Positions 1-11,116 of a stretch of DNA of 64,000 bases are shown here, piece by piece (positions within the stretch are counted from its first letter, which is position 1; every line of letters starts with the position of its first letter). The stretch lies in the NCBI RefSeq assembly GCF_013343235.1, contig NZ_CP040094.1, positions 3,410,501 to 3,474,500 of the forward strand, read 5' to 3'. The notes beneath the pieces were generated by a model. It was given only the letters and a program-made list of their open reading frames with translations, was not told the origin of the DNA and made no database searches. A program made the position numbers and the translations under genes. This DNA comes from Nostoc sp. TCL240-02 (GTDB taxonomy: Bacteria > Cyanobacteriota > Cyanobacteriia > Cyanobacteriales > Nostocaceae).

Positions 1-6
1 CAAAAA

Positions 7-32
7 CACTCAGCACTCAGCACTCAGCACTC
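7..32. repeat. CACTCAG heptamer tandem repeat
   Basis: About 3.7 head-to-tail copies of the 7-mer CACTCAG lie just downstream of the response regulator gene. Short tandem heptamers of this kind are typical between genes in heterocystous cyanobacteria. No function is visible. Confidence 0.85.
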
Positions 33-42
33 GTTACTGATT

Positions 43-720
43 TTAGGCCATTTGATTTTCAATCGCCCACCGCGCTAGTTCAGTGCGGTTATGGAGATTG
101 GTTTTGCCCAACATATTGGACACATGGCTTTCAACCGTGCGCTGACTAACATTTAGTTCTTCAGCAATTTCCCGGTTAGCTAAACCCCTAGCGACAAACT
201 GGACTACTTTCAGTTCGGTTGGGGTTAATTGCACATCGAAGGGAACCTGGATGCGGGAACCGTTTTCGCCTCCTTTTGCTTGGTGTTCTTTCCAACGGAT
301 AGTTTGTTTCAGCGAGGATTCAACTTGGGCTACAAGTTCTTCTGGTTCAAAGGGCTTGACCATATAAACATCAGCACCTTTATTCAGACCCTTAACTCGG
401 TCTGCGCTTTGTCCCTTAGCTGAAAGGAAAAGAACCGGAATCCAACTGGTGCGTTCGTTTTGCCGGACTTGTTCCACAAAAGTATATCCGTCCATTTCCG
501 GCATCATCACATCGCAGATAATCATGTCTGGAACATCTTGCTCTAAAATTTCCAGAGCTTCACGTCCATTCTCGGCGGTGATGACTTCGTATCCCCGGAA
601 TTCTAAGTAATCCTTCACCAGCAAGATGAGGTTAGGGTCATCATCAATCAATAGAAGTCGTTTGTGATCTTTCATGCTGGGCTCTTTCATAGCAGTGGCA
701 CTTGTCGCGCTTCGGTCCAT
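43..720 (-). CDS. NarL/LuxR-type response regulator (Rre1-like)
   Basis: A two-component response regulator that would be phosphorylated by a histidine kinase and bind DNA. The receiver domain (about residues 20-140) has the acidic pair in LLIDDDPN, the phospho-acceptor Asp in IICDVMMPEMDG and the conserved Lys in MVKPFEP. A LuxR-type helix-turn-helix follows (about 160-220), with LTPTELKVVQFVARGLANRE. Length and layout fit the cyanobacterial Rre1/Ycf29 family, but that name is a judgement by eye. TTG at 723 precedes ATG at 720; the domain alone would also fit a start at 675 (MKDHKR). No kinase gene is adjacent. Confidence 0.9.
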   Translation of the reverse strand: MDRSATSATAMKEPSMKDHKRLLLIDDDPNLILLVKDYLEFRGYEVITAENGREALEILEQDVPDMIICDVMMPEMDGYTFVEQVRQNERTSWIPVLFLSAKGQSADRVKGLNKGADVYMVKPFEPEELVAQVESSLKQTIRWKEHQAKGGENGSRIQVPFDVQLTPTELKVVQFVARGLANREIAEELNVSQRTVESHVSNMLGKTNLHNRTELARWAIENQMA

Positions 721-723
721 CAA

Positions 724-1049
724 AGTCTTGAATATTTATCCTCTATGGTGGGTTATTTCGAGATGTTGTCCTTTTTCCTACTTAACTTGCCTTTGCTGTC
801 TCGAAGTCTCAAAAATGCCGAGCATTTTCAAGAGACTAATAGCTCGATAGCAAAAGTCCAGCAAGGATACGTATAGCAGTAGTATCTATAATGCGCTATT
901 ATATATCGCATTGAAAGTGGCGGGCGAAAAAACACTGATTAAATAATAATCCTTCTGACTCACAAGTAAGTATTGGCTTAAAGATGACCCTACCTCAAAA
1001 CCAACCCGCACTTTCTTAAAGCTTACTGCTGTTCCATATCCTTCGGTTG
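724..1049. other. intergenic, nothing recognised
   Basis: Upstream of the response regulator and downstream of the [2Fe-2S] protein gene, both on the minus strand. It is A+T rich, with no convincing reading frame, RNA or operator. Confidence 0.5.
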
Positions 1050-1505
1050 TTAAGCCTCAATGAGGTGTTCACAAGAAACTAGGGAAGTTTCTGGCAAAGG
1101 ATGGTTGAAAAACGCATATTCTTTTACCACCTTATTGCCTGTTAAGTGTTCTTGGATGATCCGCTCAATAACTTCCAGGTTTGCTTGGCGATACCAGACA
1201 CCATCAAGGTAAACCACTATTATGGGTCTAGAAGAACAAACGCGCAAGCAGTTGGCTTTAGTTCTGTAGACGCATAAGGAATAATTCTGTTGCGACTCAT
1301 CAAGTTTTAACTCTTTAAGTCGTTCTTTTAAGTATTCCCAGGATTCCAGACTAGCTCGTTTTGAGCAGCAATTAACAATTGTCTGGTCAGCGCAAATAAA
1401 AATGTGTCGCTGAATTTTTGCAAGTCCAAAACTTTCTACACAATTACTCAGGGCTTTATATTCTAGATTAGTGGCTTTGGGGATTTGATGGCTTGACTGG
1501 ATCAC
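1050..1505 (-). CDS. thioredoxin-like [2Fe-2S] ferredoxin domain protein
   Basis: A 151-residue protein of the small thioredoxin-like [2Fe-2S] ferredoxin family common in cyanobacteria. The fold signature is an HIFICAD strand with a following CC pair, and then TKANCLRVCSSRPIIVVYLDGVWY, which supplies the second pair of cluster cysteines and the closing strands. The relatives resemble the NuoE/HoxE subunit fold and are thought to carry electrons, but no partner enzyme is encoded nearby. The only plausible start is GTG at 1505, since no ATG lies near the N-terminus, and no clear ribosome-binding site precedes it. Confidence 0.75.
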   Translation of the reverse strand: MIQSSHQIPKATNLEYKALSNCVESFGLAKIQRHIFICADQTIVNCCSKRASLESWEYLKERLKELKLDESQQNYSLCVYRTKANCLRVCSSRPIIVVYLDGVWYRQANLEVIERIIQEHLTGNKVVKEYAFFNHPLPETSLVSCEHLIEA

Positions 1506-1663
1506 TGTATTGTTACTTATCGAGCAGCTCCTTGATTACAGTTCTATAACAATTTCCAAGCTTTGCAAATAAAGTTGACTGAGAAGAGAATGGGGCATTG
1601 GGCAACTTGTACTGAGCAGAGCCTCTCGAATATAAGTATTGGGGATTGGGAAAACTCTTCACT

Positions 1664-1690
1664 ACTCCCGACTCCCGACTCCCGACTCCC
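1664..1690. repeat. ACTCCCG heptamer tandem repeat
   Basis: Just under four head-to-tail copies of ACTCCCG. It is the same class of element as the CACTCAG array at the left edge but with a different unit. Confidence 0.85.
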
Positions 1691-1784
1691 TACGACCATA
1701 TAAAAATATACGTAACTTACAGAACAGAACCCGAAGGATATAAATAATTAGGCATTAATACTTAAGTACATCAACGATCTTCTA

Positions 1785-1800
1785 GTTCGGGAACCCGTAC
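1785..1800 (+). promoter_or_regulatory. K-box-like element of groESL
   Basis: GTTCGG-GAAC-CCGTAC matches the pattern GTTCGG-NNAN-CCNNAC described as the light-responsive K-box upstream of cyanobacterial groESL. GATCTT at 1776-1781 is one base from the N-box GATCTA reported alongside it. The site lies 40 bp upstream of CIRCE. Confidence 0.6.
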
Positions 1801-1839
1801 TCAAGGAATTCTTGCCATTGGATGCCAATTTTAGGTAAA

Positions 1840-1866
1840 TTAGCACTCAGGGGTTGAGAGTGCTAA
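1840..1866 (+). promoter_or_regulatory. CIRCE operator (HrcA binding site)
   Basis: A perfect CIRCE: TTAGCACTC, nine spacer bases, GAGTGCTAA. It ends 18 bp before the groES start codon. HrcA is expected to repress groESL here at normal temperature. Confidence 0.95.
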
Positions 1867-1884
1867 TCTCTGGAGAAAATAATT

Positions 1885-2196
1885 ATGGCAGCTTTATCTT
1901 TAAGCGTTTCTACAGTTAAACCTTTGAGCGATCGCGTTTTCGTGAAAGTGAACGCCTCAGAGGAAAAGACCGCAGGTGGTCTGTATTTGCCCGATACCGC
2001 CAAGGAAAAGCCCCAGGTAGGGGAAGTAGTTGCCCTTGGTCCTGGTAAGCGTAACGAAGACGGTAGTCGTCAGGAATTGGAAATTAAAGTCGGCGATAAG
2101 GTGTTGTACTCCAAGTACGCTGGCACTGACATTAAGCTCGGCACCGAAGAATATGTACTGCTTTCTGAAAAAGATATTTTAGCAGTTGTTGTTTAG
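1885..2196 (+). CDS. groES: co-chaperonin GroES
   Basis: A 103-residue GroES, the heptameric lid of the GroEL chamber. [10 protein letters not shown] begins the fold and [19 protein letters not shown] is the mobile loop that docks on GroEL; the C-terminal strand region [26 protein letters not shown] is complete. It is the first gene of the groES-groEL operon, read from a CIRCE-controlled promoter, with groEL following after 106 bp of repeat-filled spacer. Confidence 0.98.
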   Translation: MAALSLSVSTVKPLSDRVFVKVNASEEKTAGGLYLPDTAKEKPQVGEVVALGPGKRNEDGSRQELEIKVGDKVLYSKYAGTDIKLGTEEYVLLSEKDILAVVV

Positions 2197-2223
2197 TGGT
2201 CATTGGTCATTAGTCATTAGCCA

Positions 2224-3937
<1,714 letters not shown>

Positions 3938-3959
3938 TATGTAGTTGCATAATTTGTAA

Positions 3960-3994
3960 AACAGCTGCTTCCATGTGGAGGCGGCTGTTTTTTT
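3960..3994 (+). terminator. rho-independent terminator of groESL
   Basis: An ACAGC-containing arm pairs with GGCTGT across a short loop (ACAGCTGCTTCC / GGAGGCGGCTGT), followed by seven Ts. It starts 22 bp after the groEL stop codon. Confidence 0.85.
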
Positions 3995-4033
3995 GTGTCA
4001 AGATTCAGGTGTTTCAAACGACAAAATAACAAA

Positions 4034-4474
4034 ATGGAAGATTACCAAGCCGCTTTTATGCAACGTCACCTTGATACTGAAATATTATGTAGAAAAGAAT
4101 CGGAAAGAAGAGTAGCCGCTATGCACTTTGGAGGTGTAACCATTGAGTGTTTATTAAAAGCAATGATTTTTGCTACCTTAGCAAAGGGTGCAACTCAGGA
4201 ATGGAAGACAGATTCTACTAATCCTGGGCATACTATTACTAATCCGGGACATAGTTACATAGAAGCATTAAATCGGCACAATCGACTTAAATCTAGAATT
4301 GCTAATTTTCCTGAAGTGCGAAAATGGCTTAATGAAGTGGAAAATCCAAATAGCCAAAATTTTATAGATATGCGTTATTGTGGCCTTGAGCCTGATGATG
4401 AAAGTTACAAACGCTGGTTAAAAGCTTATCAGAATCTCAAGGGGTGGTTACAAAAGCAAGCTACTCAACTTTAA
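4034..4474 (+). CDS. HEPN-like domain protein
   Basis: A 146-residue helical protein. ERRVAAMHFGGVTIECLLKA looks like the conserved second helix of HEPN domains (the A..f..qqA.E..LKA pattern) and contains R-x4-H, the spacing of HEPN ribonuclease motifs, though not in the usual place for it. The reading frame is open back to a GTG at 3995, but that lies inside the groEL terminator, so ATG 4034 is the likely start. Its stop is 12 bp before the large KGGVGR ATPase gene, and GAGGTGG in that gap can serve as the ATPase gene's ribosome-binding site, so the two are probably one operon. HEPN is a by-eye call; the role is unknown. Confidence 0.6.
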   Translation: MEDYQAAFMQRHLDTEILCRKESERRVAAMHFGGVTIECLLKAMIFATLAKGATQEWKTDSTNPGHTITNPGHSYIEALNRHNRLKSRIANFPEVRKWLNEVENPNSQNFIDMRYCGLEPDDESYKRWLKAYQNLKGWLQKQATQL

Positions 4475-4486
4475 AGAGGTGGTCAA

Positions 4487-7192
4487 ATGCAAGAAAATTG
4501 GCAGGTTTTGCTAAAGAAAGAAATTGCAAACCAATATGTGCATAATTCACAAGAATGGGTTGATTTAAATATTTCTACATCAGGTTTATTGAATTTGACT
4601 ATTGTAAGCGATCGCTTTATTAATTTATCTATTCCTCAAAGGAAAGAACAAAGTTTTAATTTACTTAAATCACAAGTTCCTCATTTATCTCCTGGGTTTA
4701 TTTCCTTATATACCCCTCAAGAAGCAGATTCACTAAATCTTTCAGCACCGCAGGCTTTTAATACAGCTTCAGTACAAACTTGGCAAGATTTAGCAATTCA
4801 AGCAGCAAATCCGCAAAATAAAACTCAACTTCCCCAGCTTGAACCCAGTTTACCCAGAACCGTAACCTTTTATTCCTTTAAAGGAGGAGTAGGTCGAACT
4901 ACTGCATTAACCCATGTTGCTTCAATTTTGGCAATGCGTGGTCTTAAAATCGTAGCTGTGGATTTAGATTTAGAAGCACCAGGCTTAAGTACAGCATTCA
5001 ATCTCAAGCCACAACCAAAATATGGAATTGTTGACTATTTTTATGAGCGTTCCTACTTATCGGAAGGAATAGAACCGATTATTTCAATTGCAGAAATATT
5101 TGGTGAAGTGAGAATACCTAATGCTACAGGGAGATTATTTGTTGTTCCTGCTGGTTTTCTTAATCTTGATTATGTTTCTAAGGTTGATGATCTCCATGCT
5201 ACTACTGTTATTGATGGAGATCAAAGTCTTTGGTCTGTTTTTAAGCGTGAAATTTACGAACAATTAAAACCTGATATTATCTTAATTGATTCAAGAACTG
5301 GAATCAATCAATGGGGAGCGTTATCATTAATTCAAGCAGCTGATGAAGCAATTATTTTCCTTTTTCCTAATGAGCAAAACAAACAGGGAATAGAAGTACT
5401 TTTACAATCCCTAAAAAGTCTCAGAAATATATCAATTAATTTTGTTTTTTCTCCTGTACTTGATAGTGATCATAAAGCTGTTTTATCAAAAATAACTGAT
5501 ATTTGGGAATCATTGCTGAACACAATGAAGACAGAAACAAATGAAAATGATGAAGCAGATGAAAATGAGTTGGATTTAGACAATTATCAAATTTCAATAG
5601 AAGAACCTTTAGTAGTTCCTTACTTTACACCAATTGCTTTCCCTGATATCCCTGACTTTTATAATAGGCAATGGACACAATCTTACTACATAAAAATTGC
5701 TAACTTAATTGATGAAAAAACTGATGAGATCAAACGTAGCAATGTTTTAAATACAATAGATCATCGATGGAATATTATTGAAAGTCTGCAATTCCCTGAA
5801 GTAAATGCTGCTGATCCAAGACAAGATTTGAATCTATTATTTCAGCGTACTACTGATTTTGAAAGATTTTTAGACGATACAACCTGTTTAATTAGAGGGC
5901 GAAAAGGCACAGGAAAAACTGCACTTTATTGGCTTTTTCTAAAACACAAAAGTGTTGCTCAAAAACTAGCTCATGGACGGTTAGATAATACTGTATTTTT
6001 GTCAGCACATGGAAGATTTCAGGAAAGTCGCCCATCTCGTGATGAATTTCAAATCATCCATCAAACTTTACAACAAAATAGAAGCACATGGGAAGCTTTC
6101 TGGAGAGCTTATTTACTACTTAGATGTCATCAAGAAAATTTGTTTAACTTTCCTAAAGGAAAGAAAAGTACAAAGTATAGTGAATTGAGAAAAATTATTA
6201 ATAATTTACCCAAAGAAAGATGGCAGTCTGAATCTACTCAAGTTTTGTTACAATTATCTACTAACTCTGAACTACGGCTCATCGTCAAAGATACCATAGA
6301 TATTCTGCTTAATGAAGAAGCCAAAAATAATTCTCAAAAACTGTGGTTTCTTTACGATGATTTAGATGAAGATTTTCCTGAAGTAGGAGGAATAAGACAG
6401 CAAGCACTCACTGGATTATTTCAATTAGTTCAATCTTGTGATGCTAACAGATTAACAGAAATTAGATTTAAAATTTTCTTGAGAGAAGATATATGGAATC
6501 GTTTAAGTTTCGACAATAAAAGTCATTTTACTGGACGGGATATTATCTTACAGTGGACTAGGATTGATTTTTTACGATTAGCACTTCGTCAAGCAATACA
6601 ATCTGAAGATTTCAAGAATTTGGTTGACCGTATTTCTCCTGTCGCTTTTGAAAGTATTGATCAAGCTACAGAAGAGGCAATTGATAAAGCCTTAGAATTA
6701 CTGTGGGGAAGCCGTCGCCGAGGTGGAAATAGAGCTAAAAATGTATCTCGATGGGTTTATGAACGATTAACAGACTCAAGTAGCACTACTTTTCCTCGGA
6801 GTTTAAGTATATTACTGAAAGGAGCAAAAGAACAAGAACTAAGCTACAAGGGACAATCATCAAGCAAATTTCGTACAGACCGCCTACTTCAAGGGAAATC
6901 CTTAGAATTTGGTTTGAAAAAAGCATCACAAAAGCGGTGTGAAGAAATTAAAGAAGAATACCCTGATTTGACTAAATTTTTTGATTCTCTTAAGGGGAAA
7001 TTAGCCTTCTTATCTAAAGAACAGTTACAAACAGTATGGCAAGAGTCAGCACATGATATAGCAGACTTTGAAGAATTTGCTTCTTTTTTAAGTGAAATTG
7101 GCATTATTGAATGGCGCGAAAAAGAGAAACGCTATAAGGTTGCTGATATCTATGTATATGGTTTCGAAATGGATCGTAGAGGTGCGGTATAA
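4487..7192 (+). CDS. KGGVGR-variant MinD/ParA ATPase fused to a second P-loop ATPase
   Basis: A 901-residue multidomain protein. Residues about 30-80 (IVSDRF..., then R, then YTPQEADSL) resemble a BolA-like module. A deviant MinD/ParA domain follows, with FKGGVGRTT at 131-139 (Arg replacing the usual Lys) and DLDLEAPG near 149. A second NTPase has a P-loop at 471-478 (GRKGTGKT) and Walker B LWFLYDDLDED at 619-629. The rest is helical with no recognisable catalytic domain. KGGVGR ATPases are known from bacterial conflict (anti-phage-like) loci, and the upstream HEPN-like gene could encode the effector. Codon use is A+T rich compared with groEL. The function is inferred from architecture only. 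Confidence 0.7.
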   Translation: MQENWQVLLKKEIANQYVHNSQEWVDLNISTSGLLNLTIVSDRFINLSIPQRKEQSFNLLKSQVPHLSPGFISLYTPQEADSLNLSAPQAFNTASVQTWQDLAIQAANPQNKTQLPQLEPSLPRTVTFYSFKGGVGRTTALTHVASILAMRGLKIVAVDLDLEAPGLSTAFNLKPQPKYGIVDYFYERSYLSEGIEPIISIAEIFGEVRIPNATGRLFVVPAGFLNLDYVSKVDDLHATTVIDGDQSLWSVFKREIYEQLKPDIILIDSRTGINQWGALSLIQAADEAIIFLFPNEQNKQGIEVLLQSLKSLRNISINFVFSPVLDSDHKAVLSKITDIWESLLNTMKTETNENDEADENELDLDNYQISIEEPLVVPYFTPIAFPDIPDFYNRQWTQSYYIKIANLIDEKTDEIKRSNVLNTIDHRWNIIESLQFPEVNAADPRQDLNLLFQRTTDFERFLDDTTCLIRGRKGTGKTALYWLFLKHKSVAQKLAHGRLDNTVFLSAHGRFQESRPSRDEFQIIHQTLQQNRSTWEAFWRAYLLLRCHQENLFNFPKGKKSTKYSELRKIINNLPKERWQSESTQVLLQLSTNSELRLIVKDTIDILLNEEAKNNSQKLWFLYDDLDEDFPEVGGIRQQALTGLFQLVQSCDANRLTEIRFKIFLREDIWNRLSFDNKSHFTGRDIILQWTRIDFLRLALRQAIQSEDFKNLVDRISPVAFESIDQATEEAIDKALELLWGSRRRGGNRAKNVSRWVYERLTDSSSTTFPRSLSILLKGAKEQELSYKGQSSSKFRTDRLLQGKSLEFGLKKASQKRCEEIKEEYPDLTKFFDSLKGKLAFLSKEQLQTVWQESAHDIADFEEFASFLSEIGIIEWREKEKRYKVADIYVYGFEMDRRGAV

Positions 7193-7263
7193 AAATGTTT
7201 TAGGTTTTTAAGATTTTGATAATCTTTCTGTAGCTAAGCCCAGCTAGCCGTCCCATTAATTGA

Positions 7264-7494
7264 CTACTGACCTACAACTAAAGGATAGTTAAATTGTTCA
7301 GCTATTGGTTGCAAATAATCTAGTTCTTCATCCTGATATTGTTCTTCTAATAACTTACGCGCTACATCACGGGCAATTTCTAAAGTTTCAGCAACAGTCC
7401 GTCCTTGAGCTACTAAACCTTGAAGCTCATCAGATGTTGCTAAATAAACGCCTTCAGGTAATTTCTCAATGTGGATGTTTAGCAATCTTTCCAT
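7264..7494 (-). CDS. HicB-like antitoxin domain protein, orphan
   Basis: A 76-residue protein of the HicB/DUF1902-like fold: HIEKLPEGVYLATSDELQGLVAQGRTVAETLEIARDVARKLL has the strand-strand-helix layout with the AQGRTVAETLE helix start typical of HicB antitoxins. No HicA toxin is encoded next to it: only 183 bp separate it from ureC and the other side is the end of the ATPase gene. It lacks an added C-terminal DNA-binding domain. It may be an orphan or serve a partner elsewhere. Confidence 0.7.
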   Translation of the reverse strand: MERLLNIHIEKLPEGVYLATSDELQGLVAQGRTVAETLEIARDVARKLLEEQYQDEELDYLQPIAEQFNYPLVVGQ

Positions 7495-7677
7495 TATTGT
7501 ATGTAGATGTTACTATTTGGAGCGATTTAATTCTTATCGTATCGCTTTTTAGAACTACAGCGATGTCTACGACGGGCTGCGTCTACACACTTCCACTTTC
7601 CCATAAAAACCTTGAGCCAAATTAATCCTGACCGATTTCTAAGGACTATCGTAATCAGTAAGTTGCTCACTTATGAA

Positions 7678-9393
7678 CTAAAACAAAAAGTACCTTTGCG
7701 CCATTGGTAAAACTGTCGCAGGTTCACAAATCAACAACTCACTATCTGCCCTGACTTGGTATGTTTCGGGATCTACTTCAATGTGGGGTAGTGCATCATT
7801 CAGCTTCATATCACGCTTGCTCAATTGGCGTGTTCCAGAAACGGCTACTGCTGCCTTTTGTAAACCTAGCTGGCTAGGAATTTCGTTCTCTAAAGCTGTT
7901 TGTGAAACAAAAGTTAATGATGTGGCATGACGCGCCCCTGCAAAACTACTAAACATTGGGCGCATATAAACTGGTTGCGGTGTGGGAATACTGGCGTTAG
8001 CATCGCCCATTTGCGACCATGCAATCATTCCGCCTTTAATCACTATCTCTGGCTTAACGCCAAAAAACGCCGATCGCCACAAACATAAATCTGCTAATTT
8101 TCCTTCTTCTACTGAACCGACATATTGAGCAATTCCATGAGCGATCGCAGGGTTAATTGTATACTTAGCAACATACCTTTTTGCTCGAAAATTGTCTGCT
8201 TTTTGCTCATCTCCCTGTGGGTTAAGAATTCCCCGTTGCACCTTCATTTTGTGAGATGTCTGCCAGGTGCGAATTATCACTTCGCCTACCCTTCCCATTG
8301 CCTGAGAGTCGGAGGAAATCATGCTAAATGCACCTAAGTCGTGCAAAATATCTTCGGCGGCAATGGTTTCTCGGCGGATGCGAGACTCGGCAAAAGCAAC
8401 ATCTTCAGCGATCGCAGGATCGAGGTGATGGCATACCATCAACATATCCAGGTGTTCGTCTAAGGTGTTGAGGGTATAAGGGCGTGTGGGGTTAGTGGAA
8501 GATGGTAAAACGTTGGCTTGACCGCAAACTTTGATGATATCTGGTGCGTGTCCGCCGCCTGCGCCTTCGGTGTGGTAAGTGTGGATGACGCGATTTTTGA
8601 AAGCTGCGATCGTATCTTCGACAAATCCGGCTTCGTTCAGGGTATCAGTATGAATCGCTACTTGTACATCATAAGCATCAGCAACGCTGAGGCAAGTATC
8701 AATTGCTGCGGGTGTGGTTCCCCAGTCTTCATGGAGTTTTAATCCCATTGCACCGGCGGCTACTTGTTCTATAAGTCCTTGGGGTTGACTGGCGTTACCT
8801 TTACCCAAAAATCCTAAGTTGACGGGGAAAGCATCAGCAGCTTGCAGCATTCGGTAAATATTCCAAGGGCCGGGGGTGCAGGTAGTGGCATTTGTACCTG
8901 TAGCCGGGCCAGTACCGCCGCCAATCATGGTGGTAATACCGGAAGCGATCGCAACTTCAATCTGTTGGGGGCAAATAAAATGAATATGGGCATCAATCCC
9001 GCCAGCAGTGAGAATCATTCCTTCACCAGCTAAGGCTTCGGTTCCGGGGCCGATAATAATATCTACATTGTCTTGAATATAAGGATTTCCGGCTTTACCA
9101 ATTTTGAAAATCTTGCCATCTTTAATGCCAATATCCGCTTTGACAATTCCCCACCAATCGAGAATTAAGGCATTGGTAATTACTAAATCTACAGCACCAT
9201 CGGCGTTAGAAATGGGGGATTGTCCCATTCCGTCTCGGATGACTTTACCGCCGCCGAATTTTACTTCGTCGCCGTAGTTGGTGAAATCTTGTTCAACTTC
9301 AATAAATAATTCTGTGTCTGCAAGTCGGATGCGATCGCCTACTGTGGGCCCGTAGGTTTCGGCGTAGGCGCGGCGATCCATTCTGTAAGGCAT
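7678..9393 (-). CDS. ureC: urease alpha subunit
   Basis: The 571-residue catalytic subunit of urease, which hydrolyses urea to ammonia and carbamate at a dinickel site. The metal ligands are visible: HIHFICPQQ (paired His), the carbamylated Lys in GLKLHEDWG, and [16 protein letters not shown]. The flap with the catalytic His is MVCHHLDP. Length is normal. It is the last gene of ureD-ureA-ureB-ureC; the 59-bp gap after ureB contains CGCAGAGG-type repeats. The nickel-insertion genes ureE, ureF and ureG are not in the window. Confidence 0.98.
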   Translation of the reverse strand: MPYRMDRRAYAETYGPTVGDRIRLADTELFIEVEQDFTNYGDEVKFGGGKVIRDGMGQSPISNADGAVDLVITNALILDWWGIVKADIGIKDGKIFKIGKAGNPYIQDNVDIIIGPGTEALAGEGMILTAGGIDAHIHFICPQQIEVAIASGITTMIGGGTGPATGTNATTCTPGPWNIYRMLQAADAFPVNLGFLGKGNASQPQGLIEQVAAGAMGLKLHEDWGTTPAAIDTCLSVADAYDVQVAIHTDTLNEAGFVEDTIAAFKNRVIHTYHTEGAGGGHAPDIIKVCGQANVLPSSTNPTRPYTLNTLDEHLDMLMVCHHLDPAIAEDVAFAESRIRRETIAAEDILHDLGAFSMISSDSQAMGRVGEVIIRTWQTSHKMKVQRGILNPQGDEQKADNFRAKRYVAKYTINPAIAHGIAQYVGSVEEGKLADLCLWRSAFFGVKPEIVIKGGMIAWSQMGDANASIPTPQPVYMRPMFSSFAGARHATSLTFVSQTALENEIPSQLGLQKAAVAVSGTRQLSKRDMKLNDALPHIEVDPETYQVRADSELLICEPATVLPMAQRYFLF

Positions 9394-9452
9394 ATAACTT
9401 TTTTTTAACGCAAAGGGACGCGGAGGGAAGCGCAGAGGTACGCAGAGGGTTT

Positions 9453-9758
9453 TTAGAGGTTTCCGTTGATTTTGGCGTTGAAGCCGTAGACTTGGCGAGT
9501 ACCGACGAGGGGGACTAGAGTTATTTCTTTTTCATCGCCTGGTTCAAAGCGGACTGCGGTTCCGGCGGGGATATCGAGACGCATTCCTCTAGCTTGTTCT
9601 CTGTCAAAGTTTAAGGCGGTGTTAACTTCATAAAAGTGATAATGGGAACCTACTTGTATGGGGCGATCGCCTGTATTTGACACTTGTAATTTTATAGTTG
9701 GACGACCAAAATTTAGTTCAATTTCACCTGCTGGTGTGATAATTTCCCCAGGAATCAT
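9453..9758 (-). CDS. ureB: urease beta subunit
   Basis: The 101-residue structural beta subunit of the (abc)3 urease. It opens [20 protein letters not shown] and carries the conserved [17 protein letters not shown] and [10 protein letters not shown] segments. Complete, and 21 bp downstream of ureA. The spacer to ureC (9394-9452) carries an ACGCAGAGG-like degenerate tandem repeat within the operon. Confidence 0.97.
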   Translation of the reverse strand: MIPGEIITPAGEIELNFGRPTIKLQVSNTGDRPIQVGSHYHFYEVNTALNFDREQARGMRLDIPAGTAVRFEPGDEKEITLVPLVGTRQVYGFNAKINGNL

Positions 9759-9779
9759 AATAAATTCAAACTTACAAAA

Positions 9780-10082
9780 TTAACGAATTGGATTATGTAC
9801 TGTCACTAACTTTGTGCCATCAGGAAAAGTAGCTTCAACTTGCACATCATGTACCATTTCTGGTATCCCTTCCATGACATCATCTCGCGTTAATAGTGTT
9901 GTACCATAACTCATCAATTCAGCCACAGTTTGCCCATCTCTCGCTCCTTCTAAAATGGCAGCAGAAATATAAGCAACGGCTTCAGGATAATTCAGTTTTA
10001 AACCCCTTTCTTTACGTCTTTCTGCTAATAAAGCAGCAGTAAAAATTAATAGCTTATCTTTTTCCTGCGGGGTAAGTTGCAT
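9780..10082 (-). CDS. ureA: urease gamma subunit
   Basis: The 100-residue gamma subunit of urease. It has the standard start [27 protein letters not shown] and ends [16 protein letters not shown], both hallmarks of UreA. It is separated from ureD by 39 bp that contain CTCTGTG/CCTCTGCGG repeat sequence, and from ureB by 21 bp. Confidence 0.97.
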   Translation of the reverse strand: MQLTPQEKDKLLIFTAALLAERRKERGLKLNYPEAVAYISAAILEGARDGQTVAELMSYGTTLLTRDDVMEGIPEMVHDVQVEATFPDGTKLVTVHNPIR

Positions 10083-10121
10083 TCTTATCTCCTCTGTGTT
10101 CTCTGTGCCTCTGCGGTTAGT

Positions 10122-10961
10122 TTAAACTTGCCAAACTCTTGGTATACAATTACCACGATTCAGAAAATAAACTCGCAGCAACTGCCAAACATCAATAAAC
10201 CAGTTTCTCACCTCAGAAGTAGAAGAACCGCGATATCGGCACAATAATCCATTTTGTAATCGGCTAACACCCGCTTCTCCTTCTCCATTCCATAAACTTC
10301 GTGTTTTTTCGACAATTTCTGCTGAAACTGCACCACCAATCCAAACTAGACTACCTACTATTGGTTTTCCAGCCAAGCAGTGGGGACTGTGGAAAATGTC
10401 TTCGCTACCCCGTAAGCATTGCCGATCAATCCATAAAGGAACATCTTCTTGCCAAATTTCGGTGTGCGATCGCCATTCTCCAAGGTAAAATTTTTCTCCT
10501 CTAGCACTGCGACCAAACCGGGTAATTTCCCAGCCTAACCAACTGGCCCCGGTTGCTAATTCTACCCGTAAATCTTGCCGATAAATCGCGTCATTAAATA
10601 AAATTGTCTCTTGCGGCAACCACTCTAAACAAGCGCCAGCGTCAATTTGCATTTGGATGGTTTGCCTAGCTTGTAAGCCATTGCTGCGATATATCTTGCT
10701 TGCAGCAGCTGTAGTGATTAAGGCTTGGGCTTGGGGTTGGAGATGGATATTAGAGGATAAGCGATCGCCTCCCACCATTCCCCCAGCTGTATGTAAAATG
10801 ACGCTATGACAAACTTTTTGCCCTTCTGGATAAAATGGGCGTTGTACCTTCAGGGGCGCTTGATGGCGATCATAAATTAACTGGGTTGCACCCTGGCGAT
10901 CGGCATAGACTAAATTAAGTTTCCCATGCCAACCTTCTGCTATTTGTGAGTTACAGGTCAT
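10122..10961 (-). CDS. ureD: urease accessory protein UreD
   Basis: A 279-residue UreD, the scaffold that binds apo-urease and recruits UreF and UreG for nickel delivery. Recognisable segments are HTAGGMVGGDRLSSNIHL, ITTAAASKIYRS, and CLEWLPQETILFNDA. It is the first gene of the urease operon. The 155 bp upstream are A+T rich with no NtcA box that I could find by eye. Confidence 0.93.
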   Translation of the reverse strand: MTCNSQIAEGWHGKLNLVYADRQGATQLIYDRHQAPLKVQRPFYPEGQKVCHSVILHTAGGMVGGDRLSSNIHLQPQAQALITTAAASKIYRSNGLQARQTIQMQIDAGACLEWLPQETILFNDAIYRQDLRVELATGASWLGWEITRFGRSARGEKFYLGEWRSHTEIWQEDVPLWIDRQCLRGSEDIFHSPHCLAGKPIVGSLVWIGGAVSAEIVEKTRSLWNGEGEAGVSRLQNGLLCRYRGSSTSEVRNWFIDVWQLLRVYFLNRGNCIPRVWQV

Positions 10962-11116
10962 TTATTAAGTAAACATTAAGTTTCAGGTGAATTACATTTC
11001 ATTAATTAACTCTGCCAATGTTTTACCTGCAATTTATCATTATTTGTTCGCCAACTAAAAGAAAATAAATGTATAACGCTTATTAGAGAATACATAACTA
11101 AATTACAAATTATGAA

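Larger units (their letters stand above)
1506..1884. other. groESL upstream region
   Basis: A 379-bp gap without a gene. It holds the ACTCCCG heptamer repeat (1664-1690) and, near its right end, the K-box-like site and CIRCE of the groESL operon. The first 150 bp show nothing recognisable. Confidence 0.7.

Noticed and set aside
8125..9033. Several plus-strand frames across ureC
   Set aside because: They oppose a complete, strongly conserved urease alpha subunit and have no family features.
10962..11116. An NtcA site (GTA-N8-TAC) before the urease operon
   Set aside because: I found only partial matches such as GTA or TAC alone, not the full palindrome at the right spacing.
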